From Sulfitobacter sp. HGT1 (GTDB lineage: Bacteria > Pseudomonadota > Alphaproteobacteria > Rhodobacterales > Rhodobacteraceae), in assembly GCF_013282155.1 (NCBI RefSeq), contig NZ_BLWI01000014.1:62001-126000 (forward strand): DNA of 64,000 nucleotides. Direction: 5' to 3'. The notes below the pieces were generated by a model. The model did not search any database. It was not told where the DNA came from and saw only the letters and a list, made by a program, of their open reading frames with translations. The position numbers and the translations under genes were made by a program. The first letter of the stretch is position 1, and each line of letters opens with the position of its first letter. Shown here piece after piece: positions 1 through 8,778 of the stretch.

Positions 1-258
1 CCCGATAGCGTCACCGCCCGCGGTGCCAAGCATCTGAACGAGTTGGCCCGGATGGCCGAATTGGGGCACCGCGCCGTTTTGCTGTATTTGGTACAGCGCA
101 CGGATTGCACTGCGTTTTCCGTGGCCGCCGATATTGACCCGACCTATGCCGCCGCTTTTACGGCTGCCCGCGCCGCTGGGCTGGAAACATTGATCATTAG
201 CACCCATATATCCCCCGAACAGGTCACTTTAGGCACTGAGTTACCCCTAAAGGGTTGA
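1..258 (+). CDS. sfsA: Sugar fermentation stimulation protein SfsA, C-terminal part
   Basis: The frame is open from the left edge, so only the last 85 residues are present. They match the C-terminal part of SfsA: a P-D-S-V-T-x-R-G-x-K-H-L start, then the R-A-V-L-L-Y-L-V-Q-R strand, a D-I-D-P-x-Y helix and an I-S-x-E-Q-V tail. SfsA is a DNA-binding, nuclease-like protein whose physiological role is still unclear in most bacteria. The gene ends 60 bp before map and is on the same strand. The N-terminal OB-like domain and the start lie outside the window. Confidence 0.88.
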   Translation, partial: PDSVTARGAKHLNELARMAELGHRAVLLYLVQRTDCTAFSVAADIDPTYAAAFTAARAAGLETLIISTHISPEQVTLGTELPLKG

Positions 259-318
259 CCTACACTGGCCCTTGGACCATCCCGAACGAAACAGTTTAGA
301 CCTACGGAGATACCGGTG

Positions 319-1134
319 ATGAATGAACACCGAGGACGCCAGACAAAAGACGGCATTCGCATTTACGACCCATCGGATTTTGCAGGTATGCATGCCGCCG
401 GCAAACTTGCCGCGCAGATTCTTGATGATATCGCCGCGCATGTTTTCGTTGGTCAAACCACAGGGGCCATCGACGGCCTGATCACCCAGATGGTCGAGGA
501 CGCAGGTGCCAAATCTGCCACGATCGGCTATAAGGGCTATCAGCATGCCAGCTGTATTTCGATCAACCACGTTGTCTGCCACGGCATCCCCGGTGACAAA
601 AAGCTGAAAGACGGCGACATCCTGAACATCGACGTTACGGTGATTGTGGATGGCTGGTTTGGCGATACGTCCCGGATGTATGTCGCAGGCAAACTGGCCC
701 GCAAGGCCGAGCGTTTGATCGAAGTCACTCATGACGCATTGATGCGCGGCATCGAAGTCGTCAAGCCCGGCAACACCTTCGGCGACATCGGCCACGCGAT
801 CCAAAGCTTTGTCGAAAGTCACCGGATGAGCGTTGTTACAGATTTCTGCGGGCATGGTCTGGGCCGCGTGTTCCACGCCCCGCCAAACGTACTGCACTAT
901 GGCCGCCCTGGCACCGGGGCCGTTCTGGAACCGGGCATGTTCTTTACCATCGAACCGATGGTGAATCTGGGCCGCGCCGAAACCAAGGTGCTGGCAGATG
1001 ACTGGACGGCGGTCACCCGCGACAAATCGCTATCGGCGCAGTTTGAACATTCCATCGGTGTGACCGAAACGGGTTTCGAGATTTTCACCCTGTCGCCCGC
1101 CGGAAAATTCCATCCGACCTATTCGCAAGATTAA
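319..1134 (+). CDS. map: Type I methionine aminopeptidase
   Basis: Removes the initiator methionine from nascent proteins in the cytoplasm using a dinuclear metal site. The 271-residue product has the expected ligands in order: the aspartate of the D-G-D-I-L-N-I-D strand, the aspartate of the G-D-T-S turn, the histidine of H-G-L-G, the glutamate of F-T-I-E-P and the glutamate of Q-F-E-H-S. The substrate-pocket H-G-I-P-G loop is also present. A GGAG at 307-310 serves the ATG at 319; a GTG three bases upstream is an alternative. The 3' end converges on pssA, with the two stop codons overlapping. Confidence 0.95.
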   Translation: MNEHRGRQTKDGIRIYDPSDFAGMHAAGKLAAQILDDIAAHVFVGQTTGAIDGLITQMVEDAGAKSATIGYKGYQHASCISINHVVCHGIPGDKKLKDGDILNIDVTVIVDGWFGDTSRMYVAGKLARKAERLIEVTHDALMRGIEVVKPGNTFGDIGHAIQSFVESHRMSVVTDFCGHGLGRVFHAPPNVLHYGRPGTGAVLEPGMFFTIEPMVNLGRAETKVLADDWTAVTRDKSLSAQFEHSIGVTETGFEIFTLSPAGKFHPTYSQD

Positions 1135-1892
1135 GCTTTGCGTTTGGCCAGCTTGAGTTCAATCACGGCCCACAAGACGCTGCCCGCATAGGCAAAGCAG
1201 CAGATCACAAGTGTGGTCCAGGGAAAGCTGACCAAACAGGCGATAAAGCCGGTAAAGAAGATCAGGAAATAGGTCACGTTGCTGCGCGAAAAGCTGACCG
1301 ATTTGAACGACCATGTCGGGATGCGGCTGATCATGACCCAACCGACCAGCACGATGTACAGGCACGCCAGTAGATCCGGCATCGCGGCACCGGGGCCGAA
1401 CGCATAGGGCAGATAGATCGGAAGCATCACCAGCATTGCGCCCGCCGGCGATGGCACGCCAGTAAAATACCCGCCATCGTCCAACGTGGTTTTGGTACGC
1501 GAATCGACGTTGAACCGTGCCAGACGCATCACGCAGCAGATTGCGAACACCAAAACGGCAAGCCAACCCGCACGGTAGGAATCCTGCAGGCCCCAGAAAT
1601 ACACCACCAAGGGGGGGGCCACGCCAAAGTTGACGAAATCCGCGAGGCTGTCCAGCTCGGCGCCGATTTTGCTGTCGCTGCCCAGATAGCGTGCGGCGCG
1701 CCCGTCCATGCCATCCAGAATACTGGCCAGCGTGATCAGAAACACCGCCAATGCGAATTTACCCTCGGCCCCGAAACGGATCGCTGAAATGCCTGCGCAA
1801 ATCGCCGCAATGGTCAGCATGTTTGGCAACAACTGAAGCAATGAAAACTCAGCTTTCGCTTTTTCTGTGGGCGCGGGGGTTTGTTCAGTCAT
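1131..1892 (-). CDS. pssA: CDP-diacylglycerol--serine O-phosphatidyltransferase
   Basis: Makes phosphatidylserine from CDP-diacylglycerol and serine at the inner membrane. The 253-residue protein is a multi-pass membrane protein carrying the complete CDP-alcohol phosphotransferase signature D-G-x2-A-R-x8-G-x3-D-x3-D, starting at D-G-M-D-G-R-A-A-R. It directly follows psd with no intergenic base, so the pair is surely co-transcribed and together makes phosphatidylethanolamine. The size fits the type II PssA enzymes of alphaproteobacteria. Confidence 0.95.
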   Translation of the reverse strand: MTEQTPAPTEKAKAEFSLLQLLPNMLTIAAICAGISAIRFGAEGKFALAVFLITLASILDGMDGRAARYLGSDSKIGAELDSLADFVNFGVAPPLVVYFWGLQDSYRAGWLAVLVFAICCVMRLARFNVDSRTKTTLDDGGYFTGVPSPAGAMLVMLPIYLPYAFGPGAAMPDLLACLYIVLVGWVMISRIPTWSFKSVSFSRSNVTYFLIFFTGFIACLVSFPWTTLVICCFAYAGSVLWAVIELKLAKRKA

Positions 1893-2558
1893 TTACGACA
1901 GCTCTGCCAAGACGGTTTCGCCAGCCACCATTGTCTGGCCAATGCTGACCTTGGGTTCGACACCTTCGGGCAGATACACATCCACACGCGACCCAAAGCG
2001 GATCAAACCGAAACGCTGACCTGCCTGCGTATGTGCGCCGGGCGTGGTAAAGCAAACAATGCGCCGCGCAACGAGGCCCGCAATCTGCACCACAGCAATG
2101 TCGCGGCCATCGGCCATCTTGATCCGCAGGCTGTTGCGTTCGTTATCCTTGCTTGCCTTGTCCAGCGACGCATTAAAGAACTTGCCGGCGCGATAGGCGA
2201 TGTCAGTGATCTCGCCTGCGACCGGCGCGCGGTTCACGTGACAGTTAAACACGTTCATGAACACGCTGACGCGGGTCAGCGGCGTGTCGGCCATGCCCAG
2301 CTCTGCCGGGGGAACGGCAGGTTCGATCAACGAAATAATACCATCGGCGGGGCTAATCACCAGATTGTCGCCCTTGGGTGTCACACGTTCAGGATCGCGG
2401 AAAAAGTAATAGCACCAGACGGTCGCCCCAACGCCGATCCAGCCCAGAAAATCGGCCAGCAGGAATAGGACCAAGGTGATCGCGGCAAAGATCGCGACAA
2501 ACTTGCGCCCCTCGGGGTGCATTGGTTTGATGAACGTACTGGTCATACTTAGGCTCAT
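1893..2558 (-). CDS. psd: Phosphatidylserine decarboxylase proenzyme (short form)
   Basis: Decarboxylates phosphatidylserine to phosphatidylethanolamine. At 221 residues it is the short archaeal/alphaproteobacterial form. An N-terminal hydrophobic segment (about residues 18-45) follows a K-P-M-H-P-E-G motif, and near the C-terminus F-G-S-R-V-D supplies the Gly-Ser bond that self-cleaves to form the pyruvoyl cofactor. It is the first gene of the psd-pssA operon. The ATG at 2546 (residue 5) is an equally plausible start. Confidence 0.95.
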   Translation of the reverse strand: MSLSMTSTFIKPMHPEGRKFVAIFAAITLVLFLLADFLGWIGVGATVWCYYFFRDPERVTPKGDNLVISPADGIISLIEPAVPPAELGMADTPLTRVSVFMNVFNCHVNRAPVAGEITDIAYRAGKFFNASLDKASKDNERNSLRIKMADGRDIAVVQIAGLVARRIVCFTTPGAHTQAGQRFGLIRFGSRVDVYLPEGVEPKVSIGQTMVAGETVLAELS

Positions 2559-2638
2559 GGGGGCATCTTTCCATTGGAATAATTGACTAGCTCATAGGCG
2601 CAAGCGGGGAAAATGCAAAGCCTGAACAGGTTTTTCGG

Positions 2639-3190
2639 TTAGGTCACGGTCAAAAGGGTAATCCAGGTATCGCCATATTTTCTTTTGTCGATCCGCGTGA
2701 ACCCGTCGGGCGGATCCATCGCGGCACTTTCCTCCCAAACGATCATCGCGTCTTTGGCAAGCCAGCCACCGGCCAGCGCTTTGACCAATGCGACCTGCCC
2801 CATCCCTTTGCCATAGGGCGGATCAAGAAACACCAGATCAAAGGGCGCTGCGATCCAATCGCCCAGCGTGGTGGCATCCGACCGCATCAACGTCGTTTCG
2901 CCTTCGGCCCGCAGTTTCTTGATGTTCTCGGTGATCAGCTTTTGCCCCACACGCCCGTTTTCAACGAACACCACTTCGCGCGCGCCCCGCGACAGGGCCT
3001 CAAGCCCCAATGCGCCCGTGCCAGCAAACAGGTCCAGAACCCGTGCGTTGTTAATGACGTTAAACGATGCCAGCATCGAAAACAGGCTTTCGCGCACACG
3101 GTCGGATGTCGGGCGCAGATGCGCGTCGTCGTCGCCGCGGCCGACCTCGGCCAGCCTTGTGCCCCGCGATTTGCCTGCGATGATCCTCAT
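2639..3190 (-). CDS. rsmD: 16S rRNA (guanine966-N2)-methyltransferase RsmD
   Basis: Methylates G966 of 16S rRNA in the assembled small subunit. The 183-residue protein begins with the typical M-R-I-I-A-G-K-S-R-G, has a SAM-binding D-L-F-A-G-T-G-A-L-G-L-E-A motif near residue 50 and the catalytic D-P-P-Y motif near residue 124. The start overlaps the stop of the upstream ferredoxin reductase gene by 4 nt (ATGA), indicating translational coupling although the functions are unrelated. Confidence 0.94.
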   Translation of the reverse strand: MRIIAGKSRGTRLAEVGRGDDDAHLRPTSDRVRESLFSMLASFNVINNARVLDLFAGTGALGLEALSRGAREVVFVENGRVGQKLITENIKKLRAEGETTLMRSDATTLGDWIAAPFDLVFLDPPYGKGMGQVALVKALAGGWLAKDAMIVWEESAAMDPPDGFTRIDKRKYGDTWITLLTVT

Positions 3191-4395
3191 GCTTTCAGCA
3201 ATGCTTTCAAATCGGTATCGGGGTTCTCGATCAGCTCCGGTGCGGGGGATTTTCCGGCCTCGATCAGACGCCGCCCGATCATGAACCCGCGCGGATCATT
3301 CATGGCATCCACGGCCAGCAGTTCGCTGCCCTTGTAATACCAGAACGCGACAGAATCTGCGTCCGTGCGGCGGGTGATGACCCGGTCATATCCGGTATTC
3401 AGACCCGCAATTTGCAGTTTCACATCATATTGATCCGACCAGAACCACGGTTTTGCCACGTAATCCTTGTCAGCCCCCATGATGTTTTCCGCAACACATT
3501 CCGCCTGATCAATGGCGTTCGGCACCGATTCAAGCCGGATACGGCCACCGCGATACGGGAATGACGCGCAATCGCCCGCAGCCCAGACATGCGGTGCCGA
3601 TGTGCGGCCGTGGCTGTCGGTCTTAATGCCGTTGTCGATCTCGATCCCTGCGGCTTGGGCAAGGTCGATACCGGGGGCAATGCCGACACCGACGATCACG
3701 AAATCAACGGGCAGTTCCGACCCGTCCGACAGGTGCGCGGCGGTGACATGTGTGTCGCCGATCAGACGCTCAAGGCCTACGCCTTCGCGGATATCCACGC
3801 CGTGGGACCGATGCAGATCACGGAAAAAATCAGAGGTTTGCGGGGCCGCGACACGCTGCAAGATACGGTCGCCCATTTCAACCAGGGTCACGTTCAACCC
3901 CAGCTTGGCCGCGACCGAAGCGGCCTCCAGCCCGATATATCCCCCGCCGACGATCAACACGCGCGCCGCTTTGGTGAACCGCGGTGCCATGGCATCCACA
4001 TCGGTCAGATCACGTACCACATGCACGCCGTCCAATGCACCGCCAATGCTGGCAGGCAGGCGGCGCGGGACCGATCCGGTGGTCAGCACCAAATCATCAT
4101 AGGCCATATCGGCACCATTTACCCGAATGGTCTGGGCGGCCGTGTCGATGCTGTCGACATGGGTGCCAAGCCTCAGATCAATGTCATATTCGCCATAGAA
4201 ACTTTCGGGGCGCAGAAACAAACGCTCTAGCGTCATGTCGCCCAGCAGGTAGGCCTTGGACAGGGGCGGGCGTTGATAGGGGGGCACGTTTTCGGCACCG
4301 ATCAGGGTCACTTTACCGTCAAAGCCGGAATTGCGCAGCTTGGCCACACAAGAGGACCCGGCCTGCCCTGCCCCGATCACAATAACATGTCCCAT
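3187..4395 (-). CDS. FAD-dependent NAD(P)H--ferredoxin/rubredoxin reductase family protein
   Basis: A 402-residue pyridine-nucleotide disulfide-family oxidoreductase without a redox disulfide. It has an N-terminal FAD motif (I-G-A-G-Q-A-G-S-S), a central NAD motif (V-G-G-G-Y-I-G-L-E) near residue 150, the FAD-contacting V-W-A-A-G-D-C-A near residue 270, and a C-terminal reductase domain. This matches putidaredoxin/rhodocoxin reductases, which pass electrons from NAD(P)H to a [2Fe-2S] ferredoxin. No ferredoxin or oxygenase gene lies nearby, so the partner is unknown. It is divergent from a peroxiredoxin gene 95 bp away. Confidence 0.85.
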   Translation of the reverse strand: MGHVIVIGAGQAGSSCVAKLRNSGFDGKVTLIGAENVPPYQRPPLSKAYLLGDMTLERLFLRPESFYGEYDIDLRLGTHVDSIDTAAQTIRVNGADMAYDDLVLTTGSVPRRLPASIGGALDGVHVVRDLTDVDAMAPRFTKAARVLIVGGGYIGLEAASVAAKLGLNVTLVEMGDRILQRVAAPQTSDFFRDLHRSHGVDIREGVGLERLIGDTHVTAAHLSDGSELPVDFVIVGVGIAPGIDLAQAAGIEIDNGIKTDSHGRTSAPHVWAAGDCASFPYRGGRIRLESVPNAIDQAECVAENIMGADKDYVAKPWFWSDQYDVKLQIAGLNTGYDRVITRRTDADSVAFWYYKGSELLAVDAMNDPRGFMIGRRLIEAGKSPAPELIENPDTDLKALLKA

Positions 4396-4490
4396 CCTAT
4401 GCCCCTAACTTGAAAAAACCAGTTTCCTGCCCGCGTCCGAAACCTATATCTAAGCAAGAGACAAACGCAATGACACGAAAGGTCACATAT

Positions 4491-4979
4491 ATGACGATTT
4501 CTCAAGGTGATATGCTGCCGGATGCCACACTGATGCAAATGGGCGCTGACGGCCCCGCGCCTGTCCAGATGGCCGACAAACTGAAAGGCCGCAAAGTTGT
4601 GGTATTTGCGGTTCCCGGCGCTTTCACACCGACCTGCCATTCGGCGCATGTGCCCAGCTTTATCCGCACCAAAGACCAGTTTGACGCCAAAGGCGTGGAC
4701 GAGATCATTTGCGTATCCGTCAACGACCCCTTTGTCATGCAGGCATGGGGCGACGCGACAGGTGCTTCTGCTGCGGGCATCACAATGCTGGCCGATGGCA
4801 ATAGCGCCTTTACCAAAGCGATCGGCATGGATTTCACCGCCGAACCTGTTGGCCTGATGGCGCGGTCCAAACGCTATGCGATGCTGGTGGATGACGGCAA
4901 GGTTGCGCTGTTCCAGGCCGAGGAAAGCCCCGGCATGTGCGAACTGTCCGGCGGCGAGGCGCTTTTGGACAACATGTGA
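4491..4979 (+). CDS. Peroxiredoxin of the PRX5 type
   Basis: Reduces hydroperoxides through a peroxidatic cysteine. The chosen 162-residue product carries P-G-A-F-T-P-T-C-H-S (Cys49) and a further cysteine at 150 (P-G-M-C-E-L-S), which could act as resolving residue. Length and motif fit the atypical two-Cys PRX5/glutaredoxin-dependent family. The ATG at 4491 is chosen because the family aligns from there; ATGs at 4410 and 4470 would add 27 or 7 unconserved residues. A strong terminator follows. Confidence 0.9.
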   Translation: MTISQGDMLPDATLMQMGADGPAPVQMADKLKGRKVVVFAVPGAFTPTCHSAHVPSFIRTKDQFDAKGVDEIICVSVNDPFVMQAWGDATGASAAGITMLADGNSAFTKAIGMDFTAEPVGLMARSKRYAMLVDDGKVALFQAEESPGMCELSGGEALLDNM

Positions 4980-5001
4980 TCTGTACCACCCGTTAAAATG
5001 C

Positions 5002-5034
5002 AAAACGCCGCCCCGTAACGGGCGGCGTTTTTGT
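5002..5034 (+). terminator. Rho-independent terminator after peroxiredoxin gene
   Basis: A 12-bp perfect stem (5002-5013 with 5020-5031), loop of six bases and flanking A and T tracts. It also lies at the 3' end of phhB on the other strand, so it can act in both directions. Confidence 0.9.
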
Positions 5035-5056
5035 TTCCTGCGGGGTGCCGGCGCTA

Positions 5057-5362
5057 TTAGCTGGCAGGGCCCATCAACCCGTCCATCTTGCGGGCCAGCT
5101 TGGCATCCAGCGCGCTTAGGCCATCCACATCATGGGTTGTTAGCGTGACGACCACCTTGCCATACACGTTTTCCCATTCGGGATGGTGGTTCCATTTTTC
5201 AGCCCAGATCGCGGCGCGGGTCATCCAGCCGAATGCGTCGGCAAAGTCGTTGAACTTGAATGTCTTGACGATTGCATCCCGCCCGTCGACCATTTCCCAG
5301 CCTGTTGCAAACAACGGGGCAAGGACGGTTTTGCGGGTCTCTTCGCTTAATTTTTCGCTCAT
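5057..5362 (-). CDS. phhB: 4a-hydroxytetrahydrobiopterin dehydratase
   Basis: Dehydrates 4a-hydroxytetrahydropterin to recycle the cofactor of phenylalanine hydroxylase, or of another pterin-dependent step. The 101-residue length and the motif E-K-W-N-H-H-P-E-W followed by V-x-V-T-L-T-T-H-D (residues about 54-79) contain the histidines and tryptophan typical of the active site. The start overlaps the upstream GNAT-like gene by 4 nt. No phhA is visible nearby, so the in vivo pathway is not settled. Confidence 0.93.
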   Translation of the reverse strand: MSEKLSEETRKTVLAPLFATGWEMVDGRDAIVKTFKFNDFADAFGWMTRAAIWAEKWNHHPEWENVYGKVVVTLTTHDVDGLSALDAKLARKMDGLMGPAS

Positions 5363-6546
5363 TGTTGTTCCTCGATATTGGGGCGTTTAAAGGGGCCGTA
5401 TTCTGTCAGTATCTCGATCTCTTCGTCCACGGCGGCGCGTTCCTGACGCAGGTAATCGCCCACTGCGCGGGCAAACCCCTGATCGCGCATCCAGTGCAGT
5501 GACCAAGTTGCGGTGGGCAAATAGCCGCGCGCCAGTTTGTGTTCGCCTTGCGCACCGGCCTCTACGGTTGCCAATTTCATGTCGATCGCGATGTCGATTG
5601 CGCGGTAATAGCACAATTCGAAATGTAGGAACGGGTGGTGCTCGCGACACCCCCAGTACCGACCATATAACGCATCAGCCCCGATAAAGTTCAGCGCACC
5701 CGCGACCCATCGCCCGTCGCGCCGCGCCAACACCAAGGCCATATCATCGCGCAAGGTTTCCTGGGCAATGTCGAAAAACTGGCGAGTCAGATACGGGGTG
5801 CCCCATTTGCGCGCACCGGTATCTTGGTAGAATTCCCAGAACGCATCCCAATGTTCAGGTTCGATCTGGTCACCGGTGAAGGTTTCAATCGTTCCGCCAA
5901 AGTCTTGCGCTTGCTGGCGTTCTTTGCGGATGTTCTTGCGCTTGCGTGAACTGAGCGTGGCAAGGAAGCCGTCAAAATCATCATATCCGTGATTTTGCCA
6001 GTGAAACTGCTGGCTCTTGCGTGCCATCAGCCCCAACTCCTCTGCCGCCATGGCCTCTGCCTCGGTGCAGAATGTGATGTGCAGCGATGATAACCCGTTG
6101 GTGTCGGTCAATTGCACAGCGCCCTGGATCAACGCGGCCACGCCTGCATCCTCGAACCCCGGACGGGTCAGAAAACGGCGGCCCGTGGCTGGGGTATGCG
6201 GCACCGCAATTTGCAGTTTCGGATAATACCGGCCACCCGCACGTTCCAGCGCATGAGCCCAGCTGTGATCAAAGATATATTCGCCCTGACTGTGGGATTT
6301 GGCATACATGGGTGCCACGCCAACCATCTGGCCGCCAATGGACGCGGTCAGGTATTGCGGCTGCCAGCCCGTACCAGGGCCGACGCTGCCGCTGTCCTCC
6401 ATCGCGGACAGAAAGCGGTAGGTGGTGAACGGGTCATCGGGCCGTGCGCCATCCGTGGCTTCTGGGCAGGCACAGGCATCCCATTCGGCCTGACCGATAT
6501 CGGAGATCTTGGGGAATATTCTGATTTCGACTTCTTGTGCGCTCAT
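5359..6546 (-). CDS. GNAT-fold protein of the DUF482 / peptidogalycan biosynthesis family
   Basis: A 395-residue protein with the features of the DUF482 (CpPepG, FemX-like) family: an acidic N-terminus, a basic stretch [12 protein letters not shown] near residue 205, and a C-terminal GNAT half with G-A-L-N-F and the conserved L-A-R-G-Y-L-P motif. Family members are presumed N-acyltransferases acting on an aminoacyl or peptidoglycan-type substrate; no substrate is known. It is translationally coupled to phhB (4-nt overlap), a pairing that says little about function. Confidence 0.82.
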   Translation of the reverse strand: MSAQEVEIRIFPKISDIGQAEWDACACPEATDGARPDDPFTTYRFLSAMEDSGSVGPGTGWQPQYLTASIGGQMVGVAPMYAKSHSQGEYIFDHSWAHALERAGGRYYPKLQIAVPHTPATGRRFLTRPGFEDAGVAALIQGAVQLTDTNGLSSLHITFCTEAEAMAAEELGLMARKSQQFHWQNHGYDDFDGFLATLSSRKRKNIRKERQQAQDFGGTIETFTGDQIEPEHWDAFWEFYQDTGARKWGTPYLTRQFFDIAQETLRDDMALVLARRDGRWVAGALNFIGADALYGRYWGCREHHPFLHFELCYYRAIDIAIDMKLATVEAGAQGEHKLARGYLPTATWSLHWMRDQGFARAVGDYLRQERAAVDEEIEILTEYGPFKRPNIEEQQ

Positions 6547-6596
6547 TCGGGTATCCCGGTTGCCATGGGTCTAATCTGTGGCCAAAGCGCCGGGGT

Positions 6597-7358
6597 TCAA
6601 GCGGGGCGCACCGCGTCGTAGCCCTCGAATGTGATATTATCGGCGTATTGCCGCGCTGTCGTTTCGATTTCAGTGCTTCGGACTGTCCAGCAGCATACCA
6701 TCGCGCCGGTCTTTCGCAGGTCGGCCACGCGGGGGCGTGACAGGTCGTCGACCTCGTGACTGATAAAGGACGCGCCAGACCGGCCGTAATCAGGTATCTC
6801 GCGCAGGTGGTCGCAGGTGGCCTTGGACAGCGGCCAGTCGGCATAGCGATAGGCACTGCTCACGATCCCACGCGTCAGATCGGGCGCAAGCAGCGCCATG
6901 CGCGCGACCGAATGGGGGTTGAACGACATGACCGCCACATCACCGGCATAGTCGTGCAGCGCGCGGGCTGTTGCGACTTCCAGCGGGCCGATGGCATCGC
7001 CCATTGCGCCGTCCTGATCCTTGATCTCGACCAGCAGCGGGACGCGCCCGTCGATCAATGACAGGATTTGCGGCAGGGTCTGAATGGTGTCTGTGCCACC
7101 TTTCAGCTTGATCTGCGCCAGCGCCTCTGCGGTGCGTTGCTGGATGGGGCCGGATTCAGCCGTCAGCCGGTCGAGGGCGTAGTCATGAAACACCATCGCC
7201 TGACCGTCCGAGCTAAGCTGGACATCCAGTTCAATCGCATAGCCACGTTCCACCGCGGCACTGAACGCGGCCGGGCTGTTTTCAGGCCGGCCCGCGTTCA
7301 GATCATGAAAGCCCCGGTGGGCAAACGGGGCTTTTACAAGCGCAGCTGGAAAGGTCAT
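6597..7358 (-). CDS. Glycerophosphodiester phosphodiesterase
   Basis: Hydrolyses glycerophosphodiesters to glycerol-3-phosphate and an alcohol. The 253-residue protein has the GDPD-domain residues: A-H-R-G-F-H near residue 14, E-N-S near 23, E-L-D-V-Q-L near 38, and F-H-D-Y near 57. It has no signal peptide, so it is cytoplasmic like UgpQ. It overlaps ridA by 4 nt. The unusual A-H-R-G-F-H-D-L start is typical of the alphaproteobacterial subgroup. Confidence 0.9.
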   Translation of the reverse strand: MTFPAALVKAPFAHRGFHDLNAGRPENSPAAFSAAVERGYAIELDVQLSSDGQAMVFHDYALDRLTAESGPIQQRTAEALAQIKLKGGTDTIQTLPQILSLIDGRVPLLVEIKDQDGAMGDAIGPLEVATARALHDYAGDVAVMSFNPHSVARMALLAPDLTRGIVSSAYRYADWPLSKATCDHLREIPDYGRSGASFISHEVDDLSRPRVADLRKTGAMVCCWTVRSTEIETTARQYADNITFEGYDAVRPA

Positions 7359-7813
7359 TTGATCTCGAAGATGCCTTCGATTTCGACGGCAACACCCAAA
7401 GGCAAGGATGCCGCAGACACCGCAGAGCGCGCGTGCCGCCCCGCATCACCCAATGCTTCGACCAAAAAGTCGGACGCGCCGTTGATCACTTTGGGCTGAT
7501 CGGTGAAATCAGCGGTAGAGTTCACAAAACCGGTCAGCTTTACCACACGCACAAGGCGTTCAATATCCCCACCACAGGCAGCTTTGACTTGGGCCAACAG
7601 GCTGATCGCGCAGGTTTTCGCGGCGGCGGCACCGGCGGCCACATCCATTGTATCACCCAGTTTGCCAAGGATCAGACCGTCAGGACCGTTCGAAATCTGG
7701 CCGGAAATATAAACGATATTCCCCGTTTTGACGAAAGGAACATAGTTGGCCGCTGGTGCGGGCGCGTCTGGCAATGTGACGCCAAGTTCGCTGAGACGGT
7801 TGGAAATGCTCAT
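7355..7813 (-). CDS. RidA family protein (enamine/imine deaminase)
   Basis: RidA proteins hydrolyse reactive 2-aminoacrylate-type enamines made by PLP enzymes. The 152-residue product has an N-terminal K-T-G-N-I-V-Y-I-S-G-Q-I-S strand and, near the C-terminus, A-R-S-A-V-S-A-A-S-L-P-L-G-V-A-V-E with the arginine expected at the catalytic site. It belongs to the longer (about 150 residue) RidA-like subgroup rather than the archetypal 128-residue RidA, so the substrate may differ. First gene of a two-gene operon with the phosphodiesterase. Confidence 0.88.
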   Translation of the reverse strand: MSISNRLSELGVTLPDAPAPAANYVPFVKTGNIVYISGQISNGPDGLILGKLGDTMDVAAGAAAAKTCAISLLAQVKAACGGDIERLVRVVKLTGFVNSTADFTDQPKVINGASDFLVEALGDAGRHARSAVSAASLPLGVAVEIEGIFEIK

Positions 7814-8004
7814 GGGGTTCTTCCTTTGAGGTCAGATGTATTTGCGGCCTACGTTAACGCCCTGCCAGCCAAACTGAAAGGGGGCAAAAAAGTCATAAAA
7901 CAAAAGCTTTCGAAGGCTGGATACCGCCCCTCAAAGATATGTTGCTAATCGCATGTGCTGTCCGCATAAGGTGCAGAATTCTTATCGGCACAAAGGGGGC
8001 TGCT

Positions 8005-8739
8005 ATGGTCAATTTTTCTACGGCACCCAAGGTTTTGCGGAACTTTACGGTGTGCGTTTTGGTTGCTGGCCTTGCCGCGTGTGGCAGTGCCGCGCGTGTG
8101 CAGCCGACAGGCATCAATGATCCGCACGAGCAAAGCAACCGCAAGGTGCATGCCCTGAACAAGCAAGTCGCGGGTTCCGGCAAGGGCGGCGGCTTGGCCA
8201 AGGCTGTGCCCAGCGAATTCCAGACGGTTATTCACAACGTTGCCGAAAACATGGCGATGCCGCAGGTCGCTGTGAATTCGTTCCTTCAGGGTGACGTCAC
8301 AGGTTTCGGACTGGCGACATCGCGGTTTGCAATCAACACGGTCCTTGGTTTTGCAGGCGTGGTTGACGCGGCCAGCGCATTCAAAGTGCCAGAGCACGAC
8401 ACCGATTTCGGCGAAACGCTATATGTTTGGGGCGTCGGCGAAGGCCCGTATTACGAATTGCCGATCATCGGCCCCTCGACACGTCGGGATGTGGCAGGTC
8501 GCATCGTTGATCTGTTTACCAACCCGCTGTCCTACACGCTGGAAAGCCCCGAGAAATATGTGGGCACCGTGACCGGCCTTGCCGATCGCGTGTTCACAAA
8601 AAGCCGTCGCAGCGACGTGATCGCTGACGCGGTGGATGGCAGCACCGACAGCTATGCGCAGGCCCGCCTGAACTATCTGCAAAAACGCCGTTTTGAACTG
8701 TCACAGCCCACGGGCACAATGCGCCCTGACGCGGACTAA
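8005..8739 (+). CDS. mlaA: MlaA (VacJ) family outer-membrane lipoprotein
   Basis: MlaA sits in the outer membrane and extracts mislocalised phospholipids for retrograde transport by the Mla system. From the ATG at 8005 the product is 244 residues with a signal peptide ending in the lipobox L-A-A-C (Cys26). The N-D-P-H-E-Q-S-N-R motif, N-T-V-L-G-F-A-G-V-V-D-A and G-P-Y-Y-E-L-P-I-I-G-P-S-T-R-R-D-V are MlaA hallmarks. The family usually stands next to mlaC; here it stands alone before a converging penicillin-binding protein gene. An upstream ATG at 7939 would place extra residues ahead of the signal peptide and is rejected. Confidence 0.92.
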   Translation: MVNFSTAPKVLRNFTVCVLVAGLAACGSAARVQPTGINDPHEQSNRKVHALNKQVAGSGKGGGLAKAVPSEFQTVIHNVAENMAMPQVAVNSFLQGDVTGFGLATSRFAINTVLGFAGVVDAASAFKVPEHDTDFGETLYVWGVGEGPYYELPIIGPSTRRDVAGRIVDLFTNPLSYTLESPEKYVGTVTGLADRVFTKSRRSDVIADAVDGSTDSYAQARLNYLQKRRFELSQPTGTMRPDAD

Positions 8740-8778
8740 GCCAGCAGGCGCGGCTTGATCCGCCGCGCGTCTGCGGGG

